Assembly (NCBI RefSeq): GCF_013376475.1
Contig: NZ_CP045508.1
Location: 3,632,001-3,696,000, forward strand
DNA length: 64,000 bases
Source of the DNA: Desulfolutivibrio sulfoxidireducens
GTDB lineage: Bacteria; Desulfobacterota; Desulfovibrionia; Desulfovibrionales; Desulfovibrionaceae
Reading direction: 5' to 3'
Under the pieces are notes generated by a model that made no database searches, had not been told where the DNA came from, and saw only the letters and a program-made list of their open reading frames with translations. The translations under genes were made by a program, and so were the position numbers. Positions 16,160 to 23,533 of the stretch are shown piece after piece (position 1 is the stretch's first letter; every line of letters begins with the position of its first letter).

Positions 16160-18217
16160 ATGATTTTTTTTCGAAAGACGGAGGAGGACCGCCAGTCCCC
16201 GCCCGCCCCCGAGGGCCTGCGCGAGCGCGCGGCGGCCGCCGCCCTGCCCGAGGCCGTCCGGACGGCCGTGAACACCGAGCTTTCCAGGCTGGCCAACACC
16301 GATCCCTCGGCCGCCGAATACGCCATCTCCCACGCCTATGTGGAGCTGGTTCTGGCCCTGCCCTGGGAGAGCGTCACCCCGGACAACCTGGACCTGGCAA
16401 GGGCCGAGGCGGTCCTGGACGAGGGCCATGCCGGGCTTGGCCAGATCAAGGACCGCATCCTGGAGCACCTTTCCTCCCGGACCATGCGCCAGTCCCGCCA
16501 GGCCTGGATCCTGGTGGTGGACGACGAGCCCATCGCCCGGGAAAACCTGCGCCACGTGCTGGCCCGCGAGGGCTACCGGGTGGAGACGGCCGAAAACGGC
16601 CAGACGGCGCTTGAACGGGTGCGCCGCTTCGAGTTCGACCTGATCGTCACCGACCTCAAGATGGATCGCATGGACGGGCTGCAACTGCTCGAACAGGCCA
16701 AAAAGGTCTCCCCGGGCACCAAGATCATGATCGTCACCGGCTACGCCACCGTGGACACGGCCGTGCGGGCCCTAAAGACCGGGGCGGCGCACTACCTGCC
16801 CAAGCCCATCGACCTGGACGAACTGCGGACCTCGGTGCGGACCATCCTGGCCGATCGGGACGCGGGGCTGGCCTCGCGCTCGCCCATCCTGTGCTTCGTC
16901 GGGCCGCCCGGGGTGGGCAAGACCTCGGTGGGCATGGCCATCGCCAAGGCCATGGGCCGGAAGTTCACCCGCATCTCCCTGGCCGATCTGCGCGACGACG
17001 CCGAGCTTCGCGGCCATCGCCGGACCTACGTGGGGGCCTTGCCCGGCCGGGTGATCGGGGCCCTGCGGGATCTTGGCGTGCGCAACCCAGTGTTTATGCT
17101 CGACGAGGTGGACAAGATCGGCCGGGACGTCAAAGGCGACCCGGCCCAGGCCCTGCTCGAGATCCTGGACCCGGAGCAGAACGCCCGGTTCGTGGACCGC
17201 TACCTGGAGGTCCCCTTCGACCTCTCGGGGGTGTTTTTCATCGCCACGGCCAACTCCACCGAGCGTCTGGCCGGCCCGATCCTGGACCGCATGGAGGTGG
17301 TGCCCTTTTCGGGATACGCCGAGGACGAGAAGGTGGAGATCGCCGCCCGCTTCCTGGTGCCGCGCCAACTGCGCGAGCACGGCCTGACCCATCCCTTTCC
17401 GGAGTTCACGGAGGGGGCGCTGCGGCGCATCATCCGCGACTACACCAACGAGGCCGGGGTGCGGGGGCTGGAGCGGGAGATCGCCCGGGTGTGCCGCAAG
17501 ATCGCCCGGGTATGCCTGACCGAGGGCAAAAGCGGTTTCGAGGCCAGCGTCGAGCCCGAACTGGCCGCCGCCCTGCTCGGCCCCAGGCGGTTCGCCCACG
17601 AGGCCGCGGCCCGGGGGGCGCGGCCGGGAACGGCCTGGGGGCTGGTATGGTCCGAGGCCGGAGGGGAGATCGTGTCCGTGGAGGTCTCCCGGATGCGCGG
17701 GGCCAGCCGGCTTCTGCTCACCGGGTCGCTGGGCGAGGTGCTCAAGGAATCGGGGCAGATCGCCCTAAGCCACATCCGGGGCAACGCCGTGGATCTGGGC
17801 GTGGACCCGGGCTTTTTCGCCGGCCACGACATCCACATCCACATCCCGGCCGGAGGCGTGTCCAAGGACGGCCCCTCGGCCGGCCTGACCATTGCCGTGG
17901 CCCTTTTTTCCCTGCTCACGGGACGTCCGACGCCCCCGGAGGTGGCCTTTTCCGGGGAAATCTCCCTTTCGGGGCGTGTGCTTCGGGTCGGGGGGATACG
18001 CGAGAAGCTCCTGGCGGCGGTCCGGGCCGGGATCAAGAAGGTGGTCCTGCCCGAGGAGAACGCCGCCGACATCGAGGTGCTGCGCCGGACCATGACCGCC
18101 ATGCCCGAGATCGCGCTCATCGCCGAGGTGGACCAGGCCTTCGCGACCGTCTTCGATCCCGTTGCCGGGGAGGCCGCGCCGCCGCCGCACGCCGCCGAGG
18201 CAAAGGGCCAGCCATGA
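16160..18217 (+). CDS. Lon-type protease with an internal response-regulator receiver domain
   Basis: The 685-residue protein is a rearranged Lon. It lacks the roughly 200-residue Lon N-terminal substrate domain and begins with the helical segment that normally follows (about residues 30-105, VELVLALPW, GLGQIKDRILEHL). Then comes a complete receiver domain (about 115-230) with acidic pair D121-D122, phospho-acceptor D165, T193 and K215. The AAA+ module follows directly (Walker A GPPGVGKT 248-255, Walker B VFMLDEVDK 311-319), and the S16 protease domain has S573 (DGPSAG) and K616 (GGIREK). The receiver replaces the short linker that in ordinary Lon joins the helical segment to the ATPase. GGAGGGAGG precedes the ATG at 16160. 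It overlaps the kinase gene by 4 bp. Phosphorylation probably gates proteolysis; this is inferred. Confidence 0.93.
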   Translation: MIFFRKTEEDRQSPPAPEGLRERAAAAALPEAVRTAVNTELSRLANTDPSAAEYAISHAYVELVLALPWESVTPDNLDLARAEAVLDEGHAGLGQIKDRILEHLSSRTMRQSRQAWILVVDDEPIARENLRHVLAREGYRVETAENGQTALERVRRFEFDLIVTDLKMDRMDGLQLLEQAKKVSPGTKIMIVTGYATVDTAVRALKTGAAHYLPKPIDLDELRTSVRTILADRDAGLASRSPILCFVGPPGVGKTSVGMAIAKAMGRKFTRISLADLRDDAELRGHRRTYVGALPGRVIGALRDLGVRNPVFMLDEVDKIGRDVKGDPAQALLEILDPEQNARFVDRYLEVPFDLSGVFFIATANSTERLAGPILDRMEVVPFSGYAEDEKVEIAARFLVPRQLREHGLTHPFPEFTEGALRRIIRDYTNEAGVRGLEREIARVCRKIARVCLTEGKSGFEASVEPELAAALLGPRRFAHEAAARGARPGTAWGLVWSEAGGEIVSVEVSRMRGASRLLLTGSLGEVLKESGQIALSHIRGNAVDLGVDPGFFAGHDIHIHIPAGGVSKDGPSAGLTIAVALFSLLTGRPTPPEVAFSGEISLSGRVLRVGGIREKLLAAVRAGIKKVVLPEENAADIEVLRRTMTAMPEIALIAEVDQAFATVFDPVAGEAAPPPHAAEAKGQP

Positions 18218-19686
18218 ACATCCGCCAGAAAATCGTCCTGAGCATCTTTGTGGCCTTCGCGGGCATGGGGCTTCTGGGGAGCATCTCCTACGACCACCTG
18301 CTGCGCATCGGCGAGGCCCTGCGCCTGGCCGAGGTGGTGGACGACCTGAGCAACGACATTCTCGAGGTCCGGCGCTACGAAAAAAACTACCTGCTCTACG
18401 CCATGGACGAGGACTACCGGGAAAGCCTGCTTTACGTGGACAAAAGCCTGGACATCATCCGCGGCAGCATTGCCCCGTCCGGGGACGGACAGGCCGCCGC
18501 CGAGGGCGAGGCCGACTTCGCCGGGCTGCGCGCCCAACTCGAAGGCTATCGTCGGACCTTCGGGGATCTGGCCGCCATGAGCGGAAAAACGCCCCCGGAG
18601 GCCGTGGAGAAGGCCCAGGCCACGCTTCGCGAGCAGGGCAAGGGGCTGGTGGGCACCTCCCGGCGCATCAAGGAGGTCCAGCGCGACGGCATCCTGCGCA
18701 TCGTGGACAACCTCAAGCGGCAACTGCTTCTCTCCACCCTGGCCCTGATTTTCCTGGGCCTGGGTTTTTCCTGGGTGGTGGGACGGCGGATCATCACCGC
18801 CCTGCACCTGATCGAGAACACCACCCGCCAGGTGGCCAAGGGCCATTTCCAGGCCATCGACCTGCCGGCCAGCCGGGACGAGACCCGGGACGTGGTCAAG
18901 GCCTTAAACCGCATGATCGTGGAACTGGACAAGCGGCAAAACCAGCTCCTGCAGGAAAAAAAGCTGGCCTCCCTGGGCGTTCTGACCTCGGGCATCGCCC
19001 ACCAGCTCAACAACCCGTTAAATAACATCTCCACCTCCTGCCAGATCCTGCGCGAGGAGGACATCGGCAAAAACGACGCCTTTGTCGGACAGATGCTGGA
19101 CAACATCCACCACGAGGTCCTGCGCTCCCGGGACATCGTCAAGGGCCTTCTGGAATTCTCCCGGGAAAACGAGTTTTCCATAAAGCCCACCCGGCTGGCC
19201 GAGGTCGTGGAACGCTCGGTGGGGCTGGTGGCCGCGCAGCTTCCGGCCGACGTGGACATCGCCCGCCGGGTGCCGGACGATCTGTGCGTGCCCATGGACC
19301 CCCAGCGCATGCAGGAGGTCTTTTTGAACCTCTTTCTCAACGCGGCCCAGGCCATCGGGAACACCCCGGGGACCATCACCGTATCCGCCGGGCGCGACCC
19401 GGAGGCCGGCCAGGCCGTGATCCGGGTGGAGGACACCGGCCGGGGCATCGTGCCCGAACACCTGGGTCGGGTCTTCGATCCCTTCTTCACCTTGAAGGAG
19501 GTGGGCAAGGGCACGGGGCTTGGGCTTTCGGTGGTTTTCGGCATCGTCAAGAAACACGGCGGGACCATCGTCGCCGAGAGCGAACCCGGCCAGGGCGCGG
19601 CCTTCATCATCCGCCTGCCCCTTGGCGCGCCGGCCTGCCCCCCCGATGACGTCGAAGACGGCCCCAAGGAGGTGCCGATCGCGTGA
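18214..19686 (+). CDS. Membrane histidine kinase with helical periplasmic sensor
   Basis: The 490-residue kinase has a membrane helix at about residues 7-27, a helical extracytoplasmic domain of about 140 residues with the HBM-like segment EVRRYEKNYLL, a second membrane helix at about 170-190, a HAMP region, an NtrB-like H-box (GIAHQLNNPLNNIS, H263) and an ATPase domain with N, G1 (DTGRGI) and G2 (GKGTGLGLS) boxes. Its ATG overlaps the Lon-receiver stop (ATGA) and its stop overlaps the regulator start (GTGA), so all three are co-translated. It probably phosphorylates both flanking receivers, which share the VDDEPIAR-x-NL-x-H start. The signal sensed is unknown. Confidence 0.92.
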   Translation: MNIRQKIVLSIFVAFAGMGLLGSISYDHLLRIGEALRLAEVVDDLSNDILEVRRYEKNYLLYAMDEDYRESLLYVDKSLDIIRGSIAPSGDGQAAAEGEADFAGLRAQLEGYRRTFGDLAAMSGKTPPEAVEKAQATLREQGKGLVGTSRRIKEVQRDGILRIVDNLKRQLLLSTLALIFLGLGFSWVVGRRIITALHLIENTTRQVAKGHFQAIDLPASRDETRDVVKALNRMIVELDKRQNQLLQEKKLASLGVLTSGIAHQLNNPLNNISTSCQILREEDIGKNDAFVGQMLDNIHHEVLRSRDIVKGLLEFSRENEFSIKPTRLAEVVERSVGLVAAQLPADVDIARRVPDDLCVPMDPQRMQEVFLNLFLNAAQAIGNTPGTITVSAGRDPEAGQAVIRVEDTGRGIVPEHLGRVFDPFFTLKEVGKGTGLGLSVVFGIVKKHGGTIVAESEPGQGAAFIIRLPLGAPACPPDDVEDGPKEVPIA

Positions 19687-21041
19687 ACGATCTCCCCCCG
19701 CAGATCCTGGTGGTGGACGACGAGCCCATCGCCCGGGCCAACCTGGCCCATATCTTCTCCCGCCGGGGGGCCCAGGTGACCGTGGCCGCAAACGGCCGGG
19801 AGGCCCTGGCCGAGCTTGAAAAAAGCGAGTTCGACCTGGTGATCACCGATCTGATCATGGAGGAGGTGGACGGGCTGGCCGTTCTGGAGCGGACCAAGAC
19901 CCTGTGGCCGGACACGGAGGTGGTGGTGGTCACGGGCTATCCCACGGTGGAGACGGCGGTCACGGCCATGCGCCGGGGGGCCTACGACTATCTGGCCAAA
20001 CCCTACGGCATCGAGGAGGCCAGGCTTTTGGCCCAAAAGGCCATGGAAAAGCGCCGGCTGCGCCTGGAGGTCAAGACCCTGCGGGAGCGGCTGCGGGAGA
20101 ACCCGGATCCGTTGACCATCATCGGCCACTGCCCGGCCATGGAGCGCCTCAAGCGCACCGTGGCCCAGGTGGCGCCCACGGACTCCACAGTGCTGATCCT
20201 GGGGGAGACGGGCACGGGCAAGGAACTGGTGGCCCGGACCCTCCACCTCTTGAGCGCCCGGCGGGAGGAACGCTTCTTGGCCGTCAACTGCGGGGCGTTT
20301 AACGAGGAACTGCTGGAGAACGAGCTTTTCGGCCACGAGCCCGGGGCCTTCACCGGGGCCACGCGCCTCAAAAAGGGGCTCTTCGAGTCCGCGCCGGGCG
20401 GCACGCTGTTCCTCGACGAACTGGGGGAGACCTCGCCGGCCATGCAGGTCAAGCTCCTGCGCGTCCTACAGGAACGGGTCATCCGCCGGGTGGGCGGCTC
20501 CCGGGACATCCCTGTGGACGTGCGCATCGTCGCCGCCACCAACAAGGACGTCAAACGCGAGGTGGAGGCCGGCCGTTTCCGCCAGGACCTGTACTATCGC
20601 ATAAACGTCATCGTGCTGACCCTGCCGCCCCTGTCCGAGCGCCAGGAGGACATTCCCCTGTTGTGCCGTTTTTTCCTGGCCAAGATGGCCAAAAAGCTCG
20701 GCAAGCCCAATCTGACCCTGTCCGCCGAGGTGTACGAGACCCTGGCCCGCTATCCTTTTCCCGGCAACGTGCGCGAGCTTGAAAACATCATCGAGCGGGC
20801 CTCGATCATGGCCGACGGGGAGGTCATCGAGCCCCGGCACCTGCCGCCCGACCTAAGCGGCGCGCCGGTGCGGGTGGCCAGGCCGTGCGTCAACGAGCCC
20901 ATGACCCTGGAGGAGAACGAACGCCGGCACGTGGCCTGGGTGCTTGGCCACTGCGGGGGCAACCGCTCCAAGGCCGCGTCGGTTTTGGGCATCGACCGGG
21001 CCTCCCTGTGGCGCAAGATCAAGAAATTCGCCCTGGCCTGA
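19683..21041 (+). CDS. NtrC-family sigma54-dependent response regulator
   Basis: The 452-residue activator has a receiver domain (D56 phospho-acceptor in DLVITD, T84, K106), a sigma54-contacting AAA+ domain with Walker A GETGTGKE (174-181), the GAFTGA loop (221-226) and DELGE, and a Fis-type helix-turn-helix at the C-terminus (GGNRSKAASVLGIDRASLWRKIKK). All sigma54-activation elements are intact. The start is a GTG overlapping the kinase stop. Its receiver closely resembles the one inside the neighbouring Lon. Likely targets are the inverted repeats at 16010-16111 and the sigma54-like promoter at 15921-15936. Confidence 0.95.
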   Translation: MNDLPPQILVVDDEPIARANLAHIFSRRGAQVTVAANGREALAELEKSEFDLVITDLIMEEVDGLAVLERTKTLWPDTEVVVVTGYPTVETAVTAMRRGAYDYLAKPYGIEEARLLAQKAMEKRRLRLEVKTLRERLRENPDPLTIIGHCPAMERLKRTVAQVAPTDSTVLILGETGTGKELVARTLHLLSARREERFLAVNCGAFNEELLENELFGHEPGAFTGATRLKKGLFESAPGGTLFLDELGETSPAMQVKLLRVLQERVIRRVGGSRDIPVDVRIVAATNKDVKREVEAGRFRQDLYYRINVIVLTLPPLSERQEDIPLLCRFFLAKMAKKLGKPNLTLSAEVYETLARYPFPGNVRELENIIERASIMADGEVIEPRHLPPDLSGAPVRVARPCVNEPMTLEENERRHVAWVLGHCGGNRSKAASVLGIDRASLWRKIKKFALA

Positions 21042-21174
21042 CGGGCTCTCCGCCGTCTTTCCCGGGCATTCCCGTATTGACCGCCCGTTCCGCCGACGGT
21101 ATGAGATGCGCAGTGAACCGGCAAGGATGTCTTTCGCCGGACCGAGAGACCCACCGTCAAGCTGGAGAAACACC

Positions 21175-21408
21175 ATGCGTCGGCTTTTGACTTCGGCTGC
21201 CCTGGCCTTGACTCTTTTCCCCATCGGATGCGCCGGAACCTCGCCGGACTACGACACCCGCATGGCCACGGAACGCGATTATCTCGACTGCCAGAACCAG
21301 TCCTATGTCTCCACCGGGACCATCACCGATCCCGATATGGCCGATGAACGGCGCCAGCTCATCATCGACGAGTGCATGCGGCACAAGGGATACGACGTCC
21401 ATGACTAG
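21175..21408 (+). CDS. Small secreted or lipoprotein-like protein
   Basis: The 77-residue product has a hydrophobic signal (LLTSAALALTLFPIGC) ending in a cysteine that could be lipidated. The -3 residue is proline, which is atypical for a lipobox, so simple secretion is also possible. The mature part is short, acidic and contains two more cysteines (YLDCQNQ, IIDECMRHKGY), a pattern common to small outer-membrane lipoproteins of unknown role. TGGAGAAAC precedes the ATG. It overlaps the thioesterase gene by 8 bp. Confidence 0.7.
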   Translation: MRRLLTSAALALTLFPIGCAGTSPDYDTRMATERDYLDCQNQSYVSTGTITDPDMADERRQLIIDECMRHKGYDVHD

Positions 21409-21907
21409 TCCCGGCAAGGCCGTCTCCGAGAGCCAGGTGATCATGCCCCAGCGCATGCTCCCCCAGGACGCCAACCCGGCCGGAAACGTCCACGGCGGGG
21501 TGATCCTCAAAATGATCGACACCGCCGGAAGCATCGTGGCCATGCGTCACTGCCGCACCAGCGTGGTCACCGCCTCCATCGACCGCATGGACTTCATCAA
21601 GCCGGCCTTTATCGGCGAGGTGATCATCATCAAGGCCAGCGTCAACTATGCCGGGCGGACCTCCATGGAGGTTGGCGTCCGGGTGGAGGCCGAGGACCTG
21701 ATCACCGGCGAGATACGCCACACCGGCTCCTGCTACCTGACTTACGTGGCCTTGGACAAGAACCGCCAGCCCATCCAGGTGCCGCCGCTTCTTTTGGAAA
21801 CCGAGGACGACTGCCGCCGGAACCGCGAGGCCAAGGCCCGCCGGGAAAGCAGGCTGGCCGAAAAACACCGGGAACGGGCCTCCCAGAACGAAACCCGGGC
21901 CTGCTGA
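21401..21907 (+). CDS. Acyl-CoA thioesterase (hotdog fold, YciA-like)
   Basis: The 168-residue protein belongs to the hotdog-fold acyl-CoA hydrolases, which free CoA and fatty acid in the cytoplasm. It has the family signature NPAGNVHGGVILKMIDTAGSI with the catalytic-loop aspartate, then VTASIDRMDFIKPAFIGEVI and YLTYVALD. A highly charged C-terminal tail (RRNREAKARRESRLAEKHRERA) extends beyond the domain. It starts inside the end of the upstream small gene and the two probably share a message. Confidence 0.88.
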   Translation: MTSPGKAVSESQVIMPQRMLPQDANPAGNVHGGVILKMIDTAGSIVAMRHCRTSVVTASIDRMDFIKPAFIGEVIIIKASVNYAGRTSMEVGVRVEAEDLITGEIRHTGSCYLTYVALDKNRQPIQVPPLLLETEDDCRRNREAKARRESRLAEKHRERASQNETRAC

Positions 21908-21970
21908 CGCCACGTTGGCCATGACGCCGCGCCCTTGGACGACAATCAACCTCCCAACATGATTCCGCTC

Positions 21971-22001
21971 TTCAAAAAATACGGTTCATGTGTTTTTTGA
22001 A
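21971..22001. promoter_or_regulatory. Inverted repeat before the MoaD/E1 cluster
   Basis: Nine-base arms TTCAAAAAA and TTTTTTGAA flank a 13-base spacer, ending 18 bp before the next start codon. It may be an operator or a leader hairpin for the gene cluster at 22020-23482. Confidence 0.4.
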
Positions 22002-22019
22002 TGCGAACCAGGACACCCC

Positions 22020-22310
22020 ATGGCCGCCACCATTGACGAGATCACCATCAATTACGAGGAAGACGGCCTGTTGAAGGTCAAGGAACTGGACAAGGTGGTG
22101 CTCTCCAAGGGAGCCTGGACCACCATCATCTTCCGGTTCACCCAGTGGGACAACAAGCTCGGCGACTACGGCCCGGACCGCTACATCATCCGCCGCTACA
22201 AGAAGCAGAACGACGAATACCGCTCCCAGTCCAAGTTCGCCATCTCCAGCCGCGACCAGGCCAAAAAGATCATCGCCGCCCTGCAAACGTGGGTCGATCT
22301 GCCGGAGTAG
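22020..22310 (+). CDS. Small conserved protein, possibly PC4-like
   Basis: The 96-residue protein has alternating beta-strand and charged segments (VVLSKGAWTTIIFRFTQWD, YIIRRYKKQNDEYRSQSKF) and a C-terminal helix (SSRDQAKKIIAALQTWVDL). The pattern of strands followed by one helix resembles the PC4/p15 single-stranded nucleic-acid-binding fold, but this is only a resemblance. It is followed four bases later by the MoaD-like gene. No signal peptide is present. Confidence 0.6.
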   Translation: MAATIDEITINYEEDGLLKVKELDKVVLSKGAWTTIIFRFTQWDNKLGDYGPDRYIIRRYKKQNDEYRSQSKFAISSRDQAKKIIAALQTWVDLPE

Positions 22311-22314
22311 TCCC

Positions 22315-22623
22315 ATGGCCGGCCCCTCCGACACCCCGGACGGTCCGTACGCCACCCCCGGGCACGACCACGCCTCCGACGCCTCGGACCAGCCGACGGT
22401 CACGGTCAAATGCTTAGCCACCCTGGCCGCCTATCAGCCCGGAAACGCCGGGGCCTTCCCGCTTTCCGGGAGCATCCGCCGGGTGGCCGACCTGTTGGCC
22501 GCACTGCACCTGCCCGCGTCCAAGGTCACCACCATCCTGGTCAACGCCGCGCCCGCCGACCTGGACATGCCCCTTTCCCCCGGCGACGCCGTGACCCTAC
22601 TTCCCACCCTCAGCGGCGGCTGA
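22315..22623 (+). CDS. MoaD/ThiS-family ubiquitin-like sulfur carrier
   Basis: The 102-residue protein ends in the double glycine (TLLPTLSGG) that E1-like enzymes adenylate so that the carrier can be loaded with sulfur. The beta-grasp core is visible from VTVKCLATLAAY through VNAAPADLDMPLSPGDAVTLLP. A polar N-terminal extension of about 28 residues is unusual for MoaD. It lies one base before the E1-like gene, which is presumably its activating enzyme. The pathway could be tungsto- or molybdopterin synthesis or another thiolation. Confidence 0.88.
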   Translation: MAGPSDTPDGPYATPGHDHASDASDQPTVTVKCLATLAAYQPGNAGAFPLSGSIRRVADLLAALHLPASKVTTILVNAAPADLDMPLSPGDAVTLLPTLSGG

Positions 22624-22624
22624 C

Positions 22625-23482
22625 ATGGACCTGACGGACGCCCTCGCCTCCCGGGCCGCGCCGGCACGCCTGCCCGACGGCACGTCCGTCCGGGTGCTCG
22701 CCGGTCCGGACGCCTCGGCCATCTCCCGTAAGACAGGCCTCCCCCTTTGCGAGGTGGAGCGCGCGGCCCTGGACACGGGGATCGTCCCGGCCCGGTATCT
22801 GCGCAACCTCGCCACCTATTCCCTGGCCGGGCAGGCCCGCCTTGCCCGCTCGAGGGCGGCCCTGGTGGGCCTTGGCGGGCTTGGCGGGACCGTGCTCGAG
22901 ATCCTGGCCCGCACGGGCGTGGGGACCATTGCCGCGGCCGACGGCGACGTGTTCGAGGAATCGAACCTGAACCGCCAGCTTTTGTCCGAGGTCTCCGTGA
23001 TCGACCGCCCCAAGGCCGAGGCCGCCCTGGCCCGGGCCGAGGCCATAAACCCCGCGATCACGGTCACGACCCGCCGGGTCTTTCTCGACCAGGCCGGAAT
23101 GCGCGATCTGCTTGACGGCGCGCAGGTGGCCGTGGACGCCCTGGGGGGCCTGGCCGACCGGCCGGCCCTTACCCGGGCGGCCGCAATGCGGGGCATCCCC
23201 CTGGTCACGGCGGCCGTGGCCGGGGAAACGGGATATGTGGCCACGATCCCGCCGGGCGGACCGTCGGTGTGGGAGGTCATGGAACCCGGCGGATCCGGGA
23301 GCTCCCGGGGAACCCCGGCCGAGGACGTCCTGGGCTGTCAGGCCGCGCCGGTCACGGTCCTGGCCGGGCTCCAGGCCGCCGAGGCGCTTCGCGTGCTGGC
23401 GGGCCGGCCGCCGCGTCTGGCCGGGAAGATGCTCATCGTCGATCTGTCGGACATGAGCTTTGAGACGGTGACGCTTGCGTAG
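22625..23482 (+). CDS. ThiF/MoeB/HesA-family E1-like adenylyltransferase
   Basis: This 285-residue enzyme activates the C-terminal glycine of a ubiquitin-like carrier. It has the nucleotide-binding GLGGLGGTVLE, the ADGDVFEESNLNRQLL motif, a VDALGG segment and a candidate catalytic cysteine in EDVLGCQAAP. The paired CxxC zinc motifs of classical MoeB are not present, which makes it closer to HesA/ThiF forms. An 80-residue N-terminal region precedes the Rossmann domain. It follows the MoaD-like gene directly. Confidence 0.88.
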   Translation: MDLTDALASRAAPARLPDGTSVRVLAGPDASAISRKTGLPLCEVERAALDTGIVPARYLRNLATYSLAGQARLARSRAALVGLGGLGGTVLEILARTGVGTIAAADGDVFEESNLNRQLLSEVSVIDRPKAEAALARAEAINPAITVTTRRVFLDQAGMRDLLDGAQVAVDALGGLADRPALTRAAAMRGIPLVTAAVAGETGYVATIPPGGPSVWEVMEPGGSGSSRGTPAEDVLGCQAAPVTVLAGLQAAEALRVLAGRPPRLAGKMLIVDLSDMSFETVTLA

Positions 23483-23533
23483 TTGCGCATAACGGCGGGT
23501 CGAAAACAGAGTTTGCAACCCAGCGAGGTCGCG

